Shown here piece after piece: positions 11,303 through 22,741 of a stretch of DNA of 64,000 bases (within the stretch, counting starts at the first letter, position 1; each line of letters opens with the position of its first letter). A program made the position numbers and the translations under genes. Origin of the DNA: Thozetella sp. PMI_491 (lineage: Eukaryota; Ascomycota; Sordariomycetes; Chaetosphaeriales; Chaetosphaeriaceae); NCBI GenBank assembly GCA_021432635.1, contig MU270026.1, positions 1,081,311 through 1,145,310 of the forward strand, in the 5' to 3' direction. Under the pieces are notes generated by a model. It saw only the letters and a program-made list of their open reading frames with translations, was not told where the DNA came from and ran no database searches.

Positions 11303-12379
11303 GATGGTCGGTCTTGTCGCAATGGATGGCAAGGAAGGGCAACAGAGGCTGGCGGCTTAAACACAACCAGCCTGAAAATTGGCCGAGGTGTCCCTGAACT
11401 TAAGTTCAACCACGGCGATGGCGGGGATTCCCCCGATCTTGAAAGGCAAGCTACAAAGGTACCTGGGAGGTGTTCTGTGATAGAAGGTTAGCTCAGTGCG
11501 TCTTTAGCGGCTTGGCAAACTGGAGAAGGCTCTCCATGAGCCGGCTGATAGGGGTGAGATCCGGCCGAGACGACCTCGCGCGTGTTGAATTGTTAGCAAT
11601 TTTCAGCGATAAGGAGTGGGCTTCCCAAGATTGGCGGCACCTAGAATTATCTCCGTCTGCTTACTACCTAGTTAATCGCTCCTGCACAGTCATTGACTAT
11701 GCTGACGGCTGGGTCAGCCAGACTACTGATGAAAACACAGGGAATCTGAAGCTCCCTGTATCACGCGGGTCGCTATTAGTAAACAATCTAGTAATATGAT
11801 AGACCATCTGCTCAGCATGGCAGGGATGATCGTCGCGGATCACTACCCGTCGACTCTCTGCGCTCTCTTCCGTCGAGACCTCCCAGGACTGCATACCTTA
11901 GATCCACCGTTAAGTGTCAGCAATCCGACTCCCCTGCCTAACCTTCCATGTCTCTCTACTGCACTCCTATGTGACTTGCATACCTAGGCACTGTGCCTCA
12001 AGTATGAAACAGCGAACTCCCTATTGCATCGCGTCATGACTAGGCTTCTGGCTTCTTTACACCCCGCCATCTCGCGTGCTGTTCTAGGGCACTTACAGCT
12101 CCAGTTTTACCCTAGTGTCCGCCTAGCTTTTTCGGCCTAGAAAATGATAGGCTGCCGACGCTTGTGGGTTCCAGGGCCCATTTGGACTTCGCCATGAGTC
12201 GCCAACCGGGACGGAGCACATCCGTGGCCCGTCGCGCAGCCTCGTGGCGCGGGCCATGATTCGCTAGCCCCTCCGATGCGCGGATCGCCAGGAGTAGAAG
12301 AACGCATGCTTAGAGTCGACGCAAAGAGAAGCAGCATGCGAAAACTAGGGTCGGGATTTTTGAGCAAGCAGGACAAAAA
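11303..12379. promoter_or_regulatory. Bidirectional promoter region, permease / aminotransferase
   Basis: This 1,077 bp stretch separates divergent starts. It is rich in CTAG and TAG/CTA triplets in all frames, and I find no exon. It probably holds both promoters; no single element stands out. Confidence 0.45.
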
Positions 12380-14203
12380 ATGGCAGGTACCGTGTTTGTG
12401 AATGGCGGGAGTTCCGAGACAGTGGATTTATCGCACCACATCAACCTGAAGTCGCGGTCACGACATCCTAGTCCCCTCAAGGATATCATCAAGTTTATGG
12501 GATATGAGGGCATGATTAGTCTCGCTGGAGGTGAGTTCATCCACACTCTTGATCCAGCTTCCTAGCTAAGATCCAGGTCTTCCTCACCCGTCGCTGTTCC
12601 CGATACACGATTTGGCCCTCAGCGTAAGCTCTCCATCGACCGGCGAGGATGTAGCGCGACTAGAAGTGTCGAACGAGACTTCAGGAACAAAACTCTCGCA
12701 ATGGTTGCAGTATGGTGCGCAGCGGCTATGCTATCGGAGCCCGGTGTCGAAAGCTAAATATTTCGTCCAGGAAACGGAGCCGGGGCCCCCGCTCTTCGGG
12801 AGTGGTGCCGCGACTTCACGGAGCAGGTCCACCAGCCGGCGAACAAGAACTTTGAGATTCTCTGTCATCCCGGCAACACGAACGCCTGGAGCAAGGTAGT
12901 GGGACTCTTGCTCGAGGAAGGGGATTATATCCTCTGTGAGGAATTTACGTACCCGTCCTCTCAAGCTCTATGGATCCCGCTAGGAAACTTTGCCGCGCCG
13001 GTTGCTTTGGATGCCGAGGGTATGCGTGCGGACCTGCTCCGCAAGGTTTTGGAGGAATGGGACCTCCATCATCCAAATACACGACGTCCTCATGTGCTTT
13101 ATATCGTCCCTGTCGGATCGAATCCATCTGGCGTCACGTACAGCGCCCAGCGCAAGCAGGAGATTTACGCAATCTGCGTAGAATATGGTGCGATTCTTAC
13201 TCCCTAAACCCACACTTTGCAAATGGCATATTAACACCATCCTGGACCAGATATCATTCTCGTAGAGGATGATCCGTACTACTTTCTCCAGTTCCCGCCG
13301 TTCGACCTCGAGAAGAATGGCCCGGATGAGGAAATTGCCTCAAATGACGGATTTCTCAAGTCACTCTCTCCGTCGTTCCTCAGGTACGACCACCAGGGCC
13401 GTGTAATCCGCCTAGAATCATTTAGCAAGACATTGGCGCCTGGGCTGCGTCTTGGCTACTTTATCACCAATCCGATATTCACCGAACGCCTCCTTCGTGC
13501 TAGCGAGGTTGAGACCCAGGATCCTTCTGGTCTTTCCCAAGCTGTGACCCTCTCTCTTCTTCAATCGTGGGGTACGGACGGGTATATCACGTGGCTTAAG
13601 AACCTCCGTACCAAGTACGAAGTGCGTTGTGGCTGGATGATTGCTGCCTTTGGCCAACACTTCGATCTAGTCCCTGCATCCAAATATCCAGATCTCCAGG
13701 CGGAAGGCGTGGTGGCCGTGCTAAAGGCAGCAGACGGGTCAAAGGCTACCCCTGTCTTCAGCTTTGTGCCGCCCACTGGAGGAATGTTTATCTGGACGAG
13801 GTTCTACTTGCAGTCCAATCCGGCATTCAAAACTCTTTTGGAGGCAGGCACATACGATGATCCCGAACAGACATTTACAGATCAGTTATGGGCTCTGTTG
13901 GCAGAGGAGAAGGTATGACAGCTCGTCTCTATGCGCTTGGCTGATCGACTAATGCAGCAATTAGGTGCTTCTGACCCCCGGTTCTTATTACCACCCATGG
14001 CAGGGCCGAGATAGTACGACAACAAAGGCACGAGGTGCCGATTCGGCCGTAACGAACTTCCGATTCGCTTTCTCTATGGTCACGGTAAGAATGTATGCCC
14101 TTTATTGACATGCAGGCAGACTAATTAGCCGCAGAAAGAGGAAGTGGAGATGGGAATACAGCGTCTAGCAAAAGTATTGAGGAAGTCGTGGCACATTCTA
14201 TAG
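12380..14203 (+). CDS. PLP-dependent aminotransferase, Aro8-like (class I/II)
   Basis: Six exons (12380-12530, 12577-12714, 12771-13187, 13251-13912, 13965-14084, 14135-14203) give 518 aa, the usual length for fungal aromatic-amino-acid/2-aminoadipate aminotransferases. In order, the protein shows the N-terminal segment SLAGGLPHPSLFP, the substrate/PLP segment LQYGNGAG, HPGNTNAWSKVVG, the FTYPSSQALWIPLG stretch, VPVGSNPSGVTYS (fold-type I), the EDDPYYFLQF strand and the Schiff-base lysine K295 in SFSKTLAPGLRLGY. It transfers amino groups between an aromatic or aliphatic amino acid and a 2-oxo acid in the cytosol. Its pairing with a divergent organic-anion permease suggests a catabolic isoform rather than the housekeeping Aro8. 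Confidence 0.9.
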
Positions 14204-14641
14204 CTAGCTATATAGCATACGACGGAATATGACTCCGCTATCACATGTCTAGGGATCAGTCGGGACGCCGAGGGCTTATCTATATGTGGGCATCACTAGC
14301 CTGGACCAAAGCGGTCAAAAAAGTTGACTTGGCGATACTATGTTGGTAGTAAAAATAAAATCTTCAATGCGCATCCTCCCTCCTCGCACAGAGATAAATG
14401 ATTAATCTACTTGAACTTGACGCCAGCGAAGCTGGATATCGACGACTTATGCCTAGCAACAAGGCAGGATACTCGCATTTATACCTCCCGCTCCTCAACA
14501 GGAGGGTTTAGCGTGCATACATACAAAATTTATTTCTCATTGTCACTGGGGATGTCCAGGATCACCAAGACAAGAGGTATCAAGACGTGATTTATATGGT
14601 ATCCTTAAAGGACAGACTGGCCAATCTTGGCAAGACCTCAT
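14204..14641. other. Convergent 3' flank
   Basis: The 438 bp between the aminotransferase and the carboxylesterase are A/T-rich 3' flanking sequence with no supportable exon. A CTAGCTAGC palindrome lies next to the aminotransferase stop. Confidence 0.45.
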
Positions 14642-16326
14642 CTAAGTATCAACTGCCTTTCCAAAGATCTGGCCCAATGTCACTAGCTCATCCCACCGTG
14701 GATCACTGCGAATTTCAATGCTCGCATCCGGCGTTGCAACCTTGAATTGATCCACTGTCGTCGTCCCAAAATCGTAGCTGCTGTCATCCTGCACTAGCGC
14801 CACGAGGATGCGGATCCAGTCCTGCATAAAAGCTCGTTCCTTTTCGGTTGGACCATGGGTTATCGAGAAGCTAGCAGTGCATTAGATCGGGAGGAACGGG
14901 TGTTCAGGAGCGGCACATCTTACTTCCAAATGGGCTTGTCCATCGCATGGGCCACTCCGTAGCTCATGTCTGCGACCTTCTCGTTGATGAAGGAGAGCCG
15001 GTAGGCTATCTGGTAGCGCCAGACATCCCGGATGGGAACACCATGATCGACCAAAGCCTTTGCAAGGACTCTAGATGGTGCGCGAACCTGGCCGTCTGAG
15101 ATCAGTTGCCCAAACGTCTTCTTCCATTCTTGCAGGTTGTCTGATTCCGGAAGCTTGTAGTGTTTCAGCACCCGCTCTGTAGTTTCCGGCGCGTAGTAGT
15201 TGGAGATTTGGTGCTTGAGAGCAGTGAGGGTAGGCTCTTCGGGGCTGTTGTAAGTGGAATAGAGCGTCTCCTCGTTGAGTACCTCCCCGATCAGCAGTTT
15301 AAAGTGCCTCCTCTTGAACACCTCGGCAAATTCGCCGCCTTGGATATACTCGAACATGTTTGGGTGGATGAAGAGATTGTCTGTAACGGGGCGGAATGTG
15401 TGGTTTTTCAACTTCGCGAGAGCCTCCACAAGGTCGCCGGCGCTCACCGTCCGCAGCTGCTGGAGCCTTTCCCGGCCGGAGAGGCTATCTGATATGTGAA
15501 AAAAGATGCAAAGTTCTTCAAACTGCTCCTCAACAACGCCAAGACTCTTTGGCTGCGCCGGGATGGCATTGGAGCACATGAAGGCGCGGTGAAACGGGAG
15601 ATTCTCCTTTCTTGTCGCCTCGGGTGAGAGCTTAAAGTCGTAAAAGACCTGAGCCTCTACGCTGTACGCTCCAGCACTTCGGCCTGCGAGAGTGATGTTG
15701 TCGGCATCGCCCCCGAAGAAACCGATGGACTCCTTTACCCACTCTATAGCTAGGCGCTGGTCCCACAGACCAAAGTTGCCGGCCGATTCGCCCTCGCTCT
15801 CCTCGAGCAAGGCCTTACAGGCAAGAAAGCCGAAGACATTCAACCTGTAGCCAATGGACACAACTATGGCGTCCAGCCCACCTGTTGATACAAGCTCGGT
15901 GGCATCCATGCCGGGTTCCTGGGAGGGGTCGCCCATCTGGAACCACCCTCCATGGAGCCAGAGCTTCACCGGCCATTTTTTGCCCTTGACTCCAGCTTTC
16001 TCGACCGGGGTCCAGATATTAACAAACAGGCAATCTTCGCTATTCGGGACGGCGTCGCCGTCTATGTCATTGACATGGAAGGCCTTTTGGGGGCACACGG
16101 ACCGAAACCGAGTGGCATTGTACGCAGCGCCGTCCTCGTTCCGGTAGCAAAAGCCAGAGGGCAGAGGACGCGGCTTACGCCATCGATGCTCTCCCGTTGG
16201 TGGGAGAGCGTAAGCGACCCCGGCGTACCTCCTTGCTTTGTCGTCGAACTGCAAGCCGAGAATCTTGCCCTTGTCTCCCAAGTCGAGGGTATATTCGGCG
16301 GATTCGTAGGAAATCGTTTGGCCCAT
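14642..16326 (-). CDS. Carboxylesterase, type B (alpha/beta hydrolase)
   Basis: Exons 14924-16326 and 14642-14870 give 543 aa. The COesterase fold is shown by SEDCLFVNIWTP, the oxyanion-hole strand LWLHGGWFQMGD, GYRLNVFGFL and the DQRLAIEWVKESIGFFGGD stretch before the nucleophile elbow. The nucleophile is S217 in GRSAG, where most family members have GESAG. An acid candidate lies in GEVLNEE and the catalytic His candidate in YGVAHAMD. No signal peptide is visible, so it is probably intracellular. Hydrolysis of an ester or lactone fits the catabolic setting, but the substrate is unknown. It is divergent from the permease at 17116. Confidence 0.88.
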
Positions 16327-17115
16327 CGTTGTGGCTCGTTCACTGGCGTTCTCGACCAGATGGTGCCTGTAATCGATCAGGTTTTGTACTGTACTTGCAA
16401 GCCAGGTAGCCTGGTCTCCTGTGCCGTCCAGTTCGCTGCGCTGCTGCCCTGAGTGACCCCCTACCTAGAGGTGAAGTATAGCAAAACTGGCCTCGGGGGA
16501 AAAAAACCAAGACCGATACCGCACGGCGACAAAAGAATGACGCGACTAGCTCGCGAGATATCCTAGTCATCACAAAACGTGATGCCCAGGTCCGAGTTCC
16601 GCTTTTTTCCCCTTCGGCGGAGAGCAGCCATGTGGAGCGATGACCGTATTTGCCGTCAGGCTCGGTCTAGCCCCTCGACTAGCCCCGCCTTAAGCGTCCA
16701 CAGTGTCTATCATCCCTACTAGTAGTAATCACATAGTAAAATTCATCGGCTATCCCTTTCCGACCCACCATCGCGCTGAAGTCGCTTCGGCCGGATCATA
16801 TCCGCTGTGGAGAACATCCTTGCCAGCGGTATCTCGAGCCAAGGCCTGGTTGGTTGCTGCTAGTGATTGGGGACTCGCCGCCGGGTGCAGGGCTTTTCCG
16901 GGCCCTTGGGATCCCCGGGATGCTGTAATCGCAATCTGATCTTCCCTAGATCTCTGCCTAGGCAGTGCCTTGGCTTTCTGCTGGATGACTGCCCGACAGG
17001 CCTATTTTTATTTTCACTGGGCAATGGTACAAAAGCCAAGGTTTTCTGCTCTGACTCGCAGCCTCGCCTTAGCCAAGACGCCGATCTCGACGAGCTTAAC
17101 GGACCTTACCACACC
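16327..17115. promoter_or_regulatory. Bidirectional promoter region, esterase / permease
   Basis: This 789 bp stretch separates divergent starts. It includes CGG/CCG-containing segments (for example near 16468-16500 and 16795), the half-site type bound by Zn2Cys6 regulators, but no paired site I would call. No exon is seen. Confidence 0.4.
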
Positions 17116-18790
17116 ATGGCAGCCGAAAAGAACCAAGGCGACAAGATGCCAGAGATTACTCCCGTCATGACCTCTGATGGCGACATCGAGGGAGTTATGG
17201 CGGAAAAGACGAAGGGCGCTGACGCTCTCTTCTCCTATCTGAACCAGTCGGGCGGCGCTGTCCTCGACGAGGCGACCGACAAGCGACTGCTCTGGAAGAT
17301 CGACACGCACATCCTCCCATGGCTTTGTTGCTTATACATCTTGCAGTATCTTGACAAAGGCGTGTACGTAGAAACGCATGCCAAGCCTCGCGCAGACACA
17401 ACTGACTTCTAGATAGGCTCTCGTACTCGTCCGTCATGGGGATCCTCACCGATGCGAATCTCACCACCAGCCAGTATTCGTGGCTCGGGAGCATCTACTA
17501 CCTCGGCTACATGGTTGCACTCCCTATTCACAACCGCCTCTTCCAGGTCTTCGCGCCTTCCAAGTATATCGCGACCAACATGATGCTGTGGGGTCTGGTG
17601 CTGTCCCTCATGACCGTCTGTAACGACTTCACTTCCTTGATGATACAGAGAGCCTTCCTCGGCACCCTCGAGGCCGTGGTGAATTGCGGCTTCGTGCTGC
17701 TGACGGCAAGGTGGTACAAGAAATACGAGCACGGCGCCCGAGTAGCCGTGTGGGGTTCGTGCAATGGACTCGCCACCATCATCGGCGCGCTGATCGCGTA
17801 CGGCTGCCTGTCCTCGGCTGAAGACGGACTGCCCGTCGCCATGCCGAGCTGGAAGATCATGGCGCTATGCCTCGGCCTAGTCTCGATCGTATATGGCGCT
17901 GCAATGTGGTATTTCATGGCTCCGTCGCTGCTTCAGGCCAGCTTCTTTACTGAAGAAGAAAAGTCGCTGGCGATCGAGCGTCTCCGTGGAAACCACCAGG
18001 GTATCGGTTCGACGCAGTTCAAGTGGGACCAGGCCCGAGAGGCGCTCGTCGACATCCGCGTACGTATTATACCGTATCGAGCTACTTATCTTTCCCATTG
18101 TGCTAACTGGCAGGTCAGACGTGGCTCTATGTGCTTTTTGTTCTCACCTCCCAGATTCCCGCCGGCGGCGTCGTGTTGCTCTCTTCGCTCCTGATCAAGT
18201 CGCTGAATTTCACCAGCAAGCAGAGCCTCCTGCTAGGGATGCCAGGGGGTGCCCTGCAGATTATCTTCCAGCTCACTGCCGGTTTTGTAGCCGACAAGAC
18301 ACGGCAAAGGAGCCTAACAGGTCTCACAACACAGACCTTGTCACTCTTTGCTGCCTCTCTGTTGATCGGCCTCGGCAACGTCAGTCCGCTTAACAATGTG
18401 GCTGGTCAGCTAGCCGCCTACTTCCTAATGATCGGTGCCTGCGCTATCGCCTATTACCTTGTGCTCGCAATGGTGGCTTCCAACGTTCTAGGCACCACTA
18501 AAAAGACCACAACCAACGTGATCTTGTTCCTCTCCATGGCAGCAGCTTACCTCATCGGACCCCAGGTCTTTGTGGACGCACCGTACTATCCTAAAGCTAA
18601 GTACGCAACCGTTGGCCTATGGGTCGCATCTGTGGTCATTCTAGTTGTAATATACTCCCTCAACAGATTGGAGAACGCGAAGCGTGATCGGGAGGCGGCC
18701 GCGTCGGGAGCGGCTAGCACCACGCCACAGGATATTGAGTTTATGGATCTCACGGACAAGCAGAACAAAACGTTCCGCTATGTTCTATGA
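17116..18790 (+). CDS. MFS permease, anion:cation symporter (Dal5/allantoate) type
   Basis: Exons 17116-17363, 17417-18059 and 18119-18790 give 520 aa. The protein has RLLWKIDTHILPWLCCLYIL at helix 1, the SYSSVMGILTDANL segment after the first intron, WLGSIYYLGYMVALPIHNRL, the RWYKKYEHGAR loop, the central loop FTEEEKSLAIERLRGN, and the late segment NVLGTTKKTTTNVI. This places it in the same organic-anion symporter family as the two permeases to its left, although it is clearly diverged from them and so not a recent tandem copy. ATG 17116 has a good context (CACCATGGC). It is divergent from the carboxylesterase. Confidence 0.9.
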
Positions 18791-19095
18791 TGCTAGTCAA
18801 GTACACCTAGTACCTAAATTTTAGGTCTGCGCCAGTGGAAGGACAGCAGTGGAAGGCACATCCGGGAAGCTCTTCATTTCGGGATTGCCGTAGCCTAAAC
18901 GTTCGAGATCTATTGAATTGAGAGTTACCAAGACCAAAGTACTTACCACTACCATCTAATAGCAATACATCTTTACAATGCGACGGCCAAACAAGCCGAT
19001 TATGCAAACTCACGACCAGCAAGGAACGGTTAATATTCCACTGGTACCCGTGTGTTTGGTTGTAATAAGATACATTTAACTAGATAACTATCTAC
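18791..19095. other. Convergent 3' flank
   Basis: These 305 bp between the permease and the cupin gene contain only 3' flanking sequence as far as I can see. Confidence 0.4.
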
Positions 19096-19868
19096 TCATG
19101 TTTCCGCGTGCCAAGCGTCCGGCAAGATACGCCTTTCTGTGCTGTCTTCTCCTGTTATGGATACCTCAACGGGCTCGGCACGAAGGCCGACTCCAATATA
19201 CCGTGCCCATTCCGTCTTGGACGGATTCTCCCAGCTTAAGTAAACAAAAATTAGGATTGAGGCGAATGTGTAGAAGAGAGCCACTTACGAATGCAAGGTG
19301 CCCCGCTGGACCACGATGTCGCCAGGACGGCAAAGTATTTCGCGTATCTTCGGGGTTTTATCTTTCTCGGGGTCGTACGCTTCAGCTGGAACACCCAGAA
19401 TGACCTCCCCAGATAGGAAGATCATATAGTCAGTCTGTGTTGTTCGATGCTGGGCGGACGCGTGTGAGCCGCCTGGCATATCCAATTGTAAAGATTTTAA
19501 TGCGTTAAGGCCTTACCAATGGAACTCTTGCTCCTGGCGCTAGGTCCAGGAACTGGACATTCGCTCCCTGATGCGAAACAGGCGCGGGACCCGGCACGAT
19601 CGGTTCCCAACTAAGGGTATGGTCAACCTCGCCTACCTAAGCGCCAGGTCTACCCCGATTACACTCACGGTACGTTGGCGTCGGTCGGGACGCGCATATG
19701 CGTAAAAACGGGCCATTTCGCAGCCAATCCATCCATCAGCGGCACACGAGGAACTTCCTCCTCTATTACGGCGACTTCGGGCTCTGCATTGGGTCCCTTG
19801 GCAATATCGTGGGGCAGGCTAAGATTGGATGTCACAATCCGGCGTGGCGGCGGTCCGTAAGAGGACAT
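19096..19868 (-). CDS. Small cupin-domain protein
   Basis: Exons 19674-19868, 19517-19636, 19289-19449 and 19096-19234 give 204 aa. The cupin beta-barrel shows the first-motif region PLHRTTQTDYMIFLSGEV and the second motif GDIVVQRGTLHSWENP, followed by WARYIGVGLRAEPV. This one-domain group is common in fungal catabolic and secondary-metabolite clusters; members bind a metal through His residues, and dioxygenase or isomerase roles are possible. The first motif has one clear His rather than the canonical HxH. The first intron, 19637-19673, would be only 37 bp with a GTACCG donor, which is short even for fungi. The reading resumes correctly, but this joint is the weak point. It is divergent from the aldolase at 20328. 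Confidence 0.72.
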
Positions 19869-20327
19869 TCTCGCAGAAGGGGTTGTTCGTAGAGTAATTT
19901 TTGGTTCGTGGGTTCAATAAAGCAGTGTTTTGTTGCTCAAGATCAATAACGAAATGCCTAGACTACAACCATCTTAGCCAAATGATACAGCAGTGCGACC
20001 ACTTCTAAAGTGCCCATATCCGCAACGGAGTGCCCGAATGGGTGCCACATTGATCTAGCCTCCCGCAAGGTCGCCGCTAACCTGGGGCCCAGCTTGGCTG
20101 GGCAGGACGTGACAAGCGTCTTTGCGGCGGCCCGAGACCCGAACCGTCGACGGTCCACGTGATATAGCTTCTCGGGGCTTTGGCGATAGCCGCTTACGGA
20201 TCGGGGTTGGCCCCGTTGCTGTTTAAGGAGGCGCAGTTATCCCCCCCCAATTGTAGCCCGGGGACTCTACCGCGCTGCCCAGCAAAGATACGGCTCCGCG
20301 CAAGAGACGCTCCCTCCTACCAACACC
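19869..20327. promoter_or_regulatory. Bidirectional promoter region, cupin / aldolase
   Basis: A 459 bp divergent spacer without exons. A C-run followed by CAATTG occurs near 20242-20255. Confidence 0.4.
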
Positions 20328-21387
20328 ATGCCCAATCAGATTGCATCTCCAGTTGTTGATGCAACTGGTAAGACGCGCCTTCAAGATGCACTGGAACGAG
20401 CACGGAGAGGTGAGGGACCATGCGTCGGACAATGGCTGGAGTTCCCGGGATACTCTCTAGCTAGGACTGTGGCGGCACTGGGGGAGGACGTAAGTCACCG
20501 ACGCACACGTTCTTTCACTCATAGCATATTGCTGTATTTGGGGAGCGGATTGGCTAATCTGGGCCCTGGATATCTAGTGGGTCTTGGTCGATACGGAGCA
20601 CGGAAACATTGACGACAATGAAATGTACCTTCAGGTGGGGGCCATCTCATCATCTGGCGTGTCACCCATCGTGCGGATTCCCGCCTCGGAGCCCTGGATG
20701 ATGAAGCGGGCATTGGACTGCGGCGCACACGCCATCATGGTGCCCATGTGCGAAACGGCAGTAAGTTGGTGCAGGCTTCGACGTGCGAGTGTGTTCTGAC
20801 GTACGACTTTGCAACTACAGGAGCAGGCCCAGGCTATAGTCCGAGCCTGCAAGTACCCGTCCAAGCGGTGGCCCCAAGGTATCCGTGGTGCAGGTGCCAT
20901 GTACGCATCCGCCGCATTTAACCAGTCCGGGCGGGACTATCTTCTCACGGCAAACACGAATGTGTTAGTGTGCGTGCAGATTGAGAGCCGCCTAGCTGTA
21001 GAGAACGTCGAAGCAATCGCAGCCGTGGACGGCATTGACATGCTGTTTATCGGCCCGAACGATCTAGCCTCCTCCATGGGCTACGTCGCCTTCGACCATG
21101 CATCCATACCCGAGGTGCAAGAGGCCTCTGCACGGGTCCTGAAGGCCGGCCTCGACGCTGGAAAATACGTCGGCCACTTTGCCCTAGGTGCCGAAGCCGC
21201 CGCTGCAAGGTATAAGCAAGGGTTTCACTTTGTCAACTGTGGTGCCGATATCAGCGCTATCACGACTTGGATGGCGAACGAGATGGATAAGCTGAAGAGC
21301 CTGGCTGCGTCGCCGGAAGAGTTGTCCGCGTCTCAAGTTAATACAGCAAACGGGAACTCTCGGGATCACGGTATCTCATACCAATGA
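20328..21387 (+). CDS. HpcH/HpaI family aldolase (class II)
   Basis: Exons 20328-20489, 20578-20760 and 20821-21387 give 303 aa. The TIM-barrel signatures of 4-hydroxy-2-oxoheptanedioate and 2-keto-3-deoxy-sugar acid aldolases are present in order: WVLVDTEHGNIDD (catalytic His region), SPIVRIPASEPWMMKRALD, GAHAIMVPMCETAEQA, then QIESRLAVENVEAI (metal-binding Glu) and DMLFIGPNDLASSMG (metal-binding Asp). The enzyme should cleave a 4-hydroxy-2-oxo acid to pyruvate plus an aldehyde, using a divalent metal, in the cytosol. Bacterial homologues finish aromatic meta-cleavage routes, which fits the nearby aromatic hydroxylase and cupin gene. Sugar-acid cleavage is the alternative, and the downstream aldo-keto reductase would suit that. 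Confidence 0.9.
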
Positions 21388-22741
21388 CCACGGCGGACAG
21401 CAAGCGGTGCTACTAGACTAATATATAGCCATGTACAGGGAGAAAACGCATTCCTAGTGTGCATTCAAAAGCAGCATAGCACTAGGCCGAGAGCATAATA
21501 CCCCGCCATACCGCCAATGATCACGAGATGCGTGAAAAATTCCAACCTGCAGAGATGTTGGCCAGATATTGCCGTATTGGTAGAATAAAGCCACAATAGT
21601 CCCGATAGATCTGCCATCGGGATAAGCACTGGCAGTATAATGTAGGGAAGCCAGTTAGCCTAGAGTTATGTCTTGTAGGTATTAGAGACAATGCCAGCAT
21701 GGATCTAGGCTATTCTCCTGGCTATTTAGCATGCATTACATCTCTTAGATATCGACGCCGTGATCGCGCTTCTGCGCTGCTGGTACTCCCAGGCTGTCCT
21801 CAAGCTGGAATAGCTGTGATCAATGTCACGGGGCCTACCTGCCACTTTAAAAGCGGAGCCTGCCGAGTTCCGAGCCGAAATGCGTTCCTAACCAGACGGC
21901 TACGGTTGTCGGAAGAGCGACGAAGGAGGGGACGTAAGCCGAATGTAACGATAAGCAGTTCCCATGACAGAAATCATTCCAAAATCGACTATTGGCTTCG
22001 TGACACCCTACTCCGTACTATCCCCCCCATCAGACCACTGGTCCGGGCTAGATCTGCCACGTAGGCCGGCCGAGATCGGGGACGGACCTCGCCTTGATTG
22101 ACGCCTTGTTCGGGAGAGGTCTCCGGTACCCGGACCGTATCAACAACCTAGTAAGCGATAAGCTAGGTATTACGGCACCTGCCGCCAGAACACCAACCTC
22201 CAGATACAGTCGAGCCGATAAGGAATAGTGGTAGACGTAACTATAGTTCACAGTAAAATGTGTTATTCTGGTGAATATCTCCTTCTCGCCATTAAACGGA
22301 GGCGTCCGTCTTATCATTAATCTTGCGACCTATGAAGCAAAGGAAGCAAACGCGGGGCGTGGGCCTTATAAGATAACCTGCTTGCAAGGTATCACGAGGG
22401 ATACCTCATGTAAAGGAAAGGGTCGCTCTTGTCTTGTCAATACCACGCCTAGATTCTTCAATCATGCCAATCGTACCTAGCTATTTCTCAAATTTCACAG
22501 GTTGACAAGGATAGGTATAATAATCGCCGGGATGAGTCCTTGCTTAGTGTCGATGAGATGGCTAGTGCAGCGTCCCATCCTCCCGCGTTTTGGGCCCTAG
22601 CTGCCCTGTTCGGAAGGCGGCCGGATCTCACCCGCAAGGAGACTACCTGTGCGTAGGGGTTATAGATCACGGAATGCCAGCATTCCAAAATACTGTCTTT
22701 GACGGGAACCACACTGCGGATACCGGTGCGAACTAGCTGCC
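21388..22741. other. 1.35 kb intergenic region
   Basis: The region lies between the aldolase and the aldo-keto reductase. Stops occur frequently in all six frames, and I see no exon with coding character or family resemblance. The last part should carry the aldo-keto reductase promoter. Confidence 0.45.
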
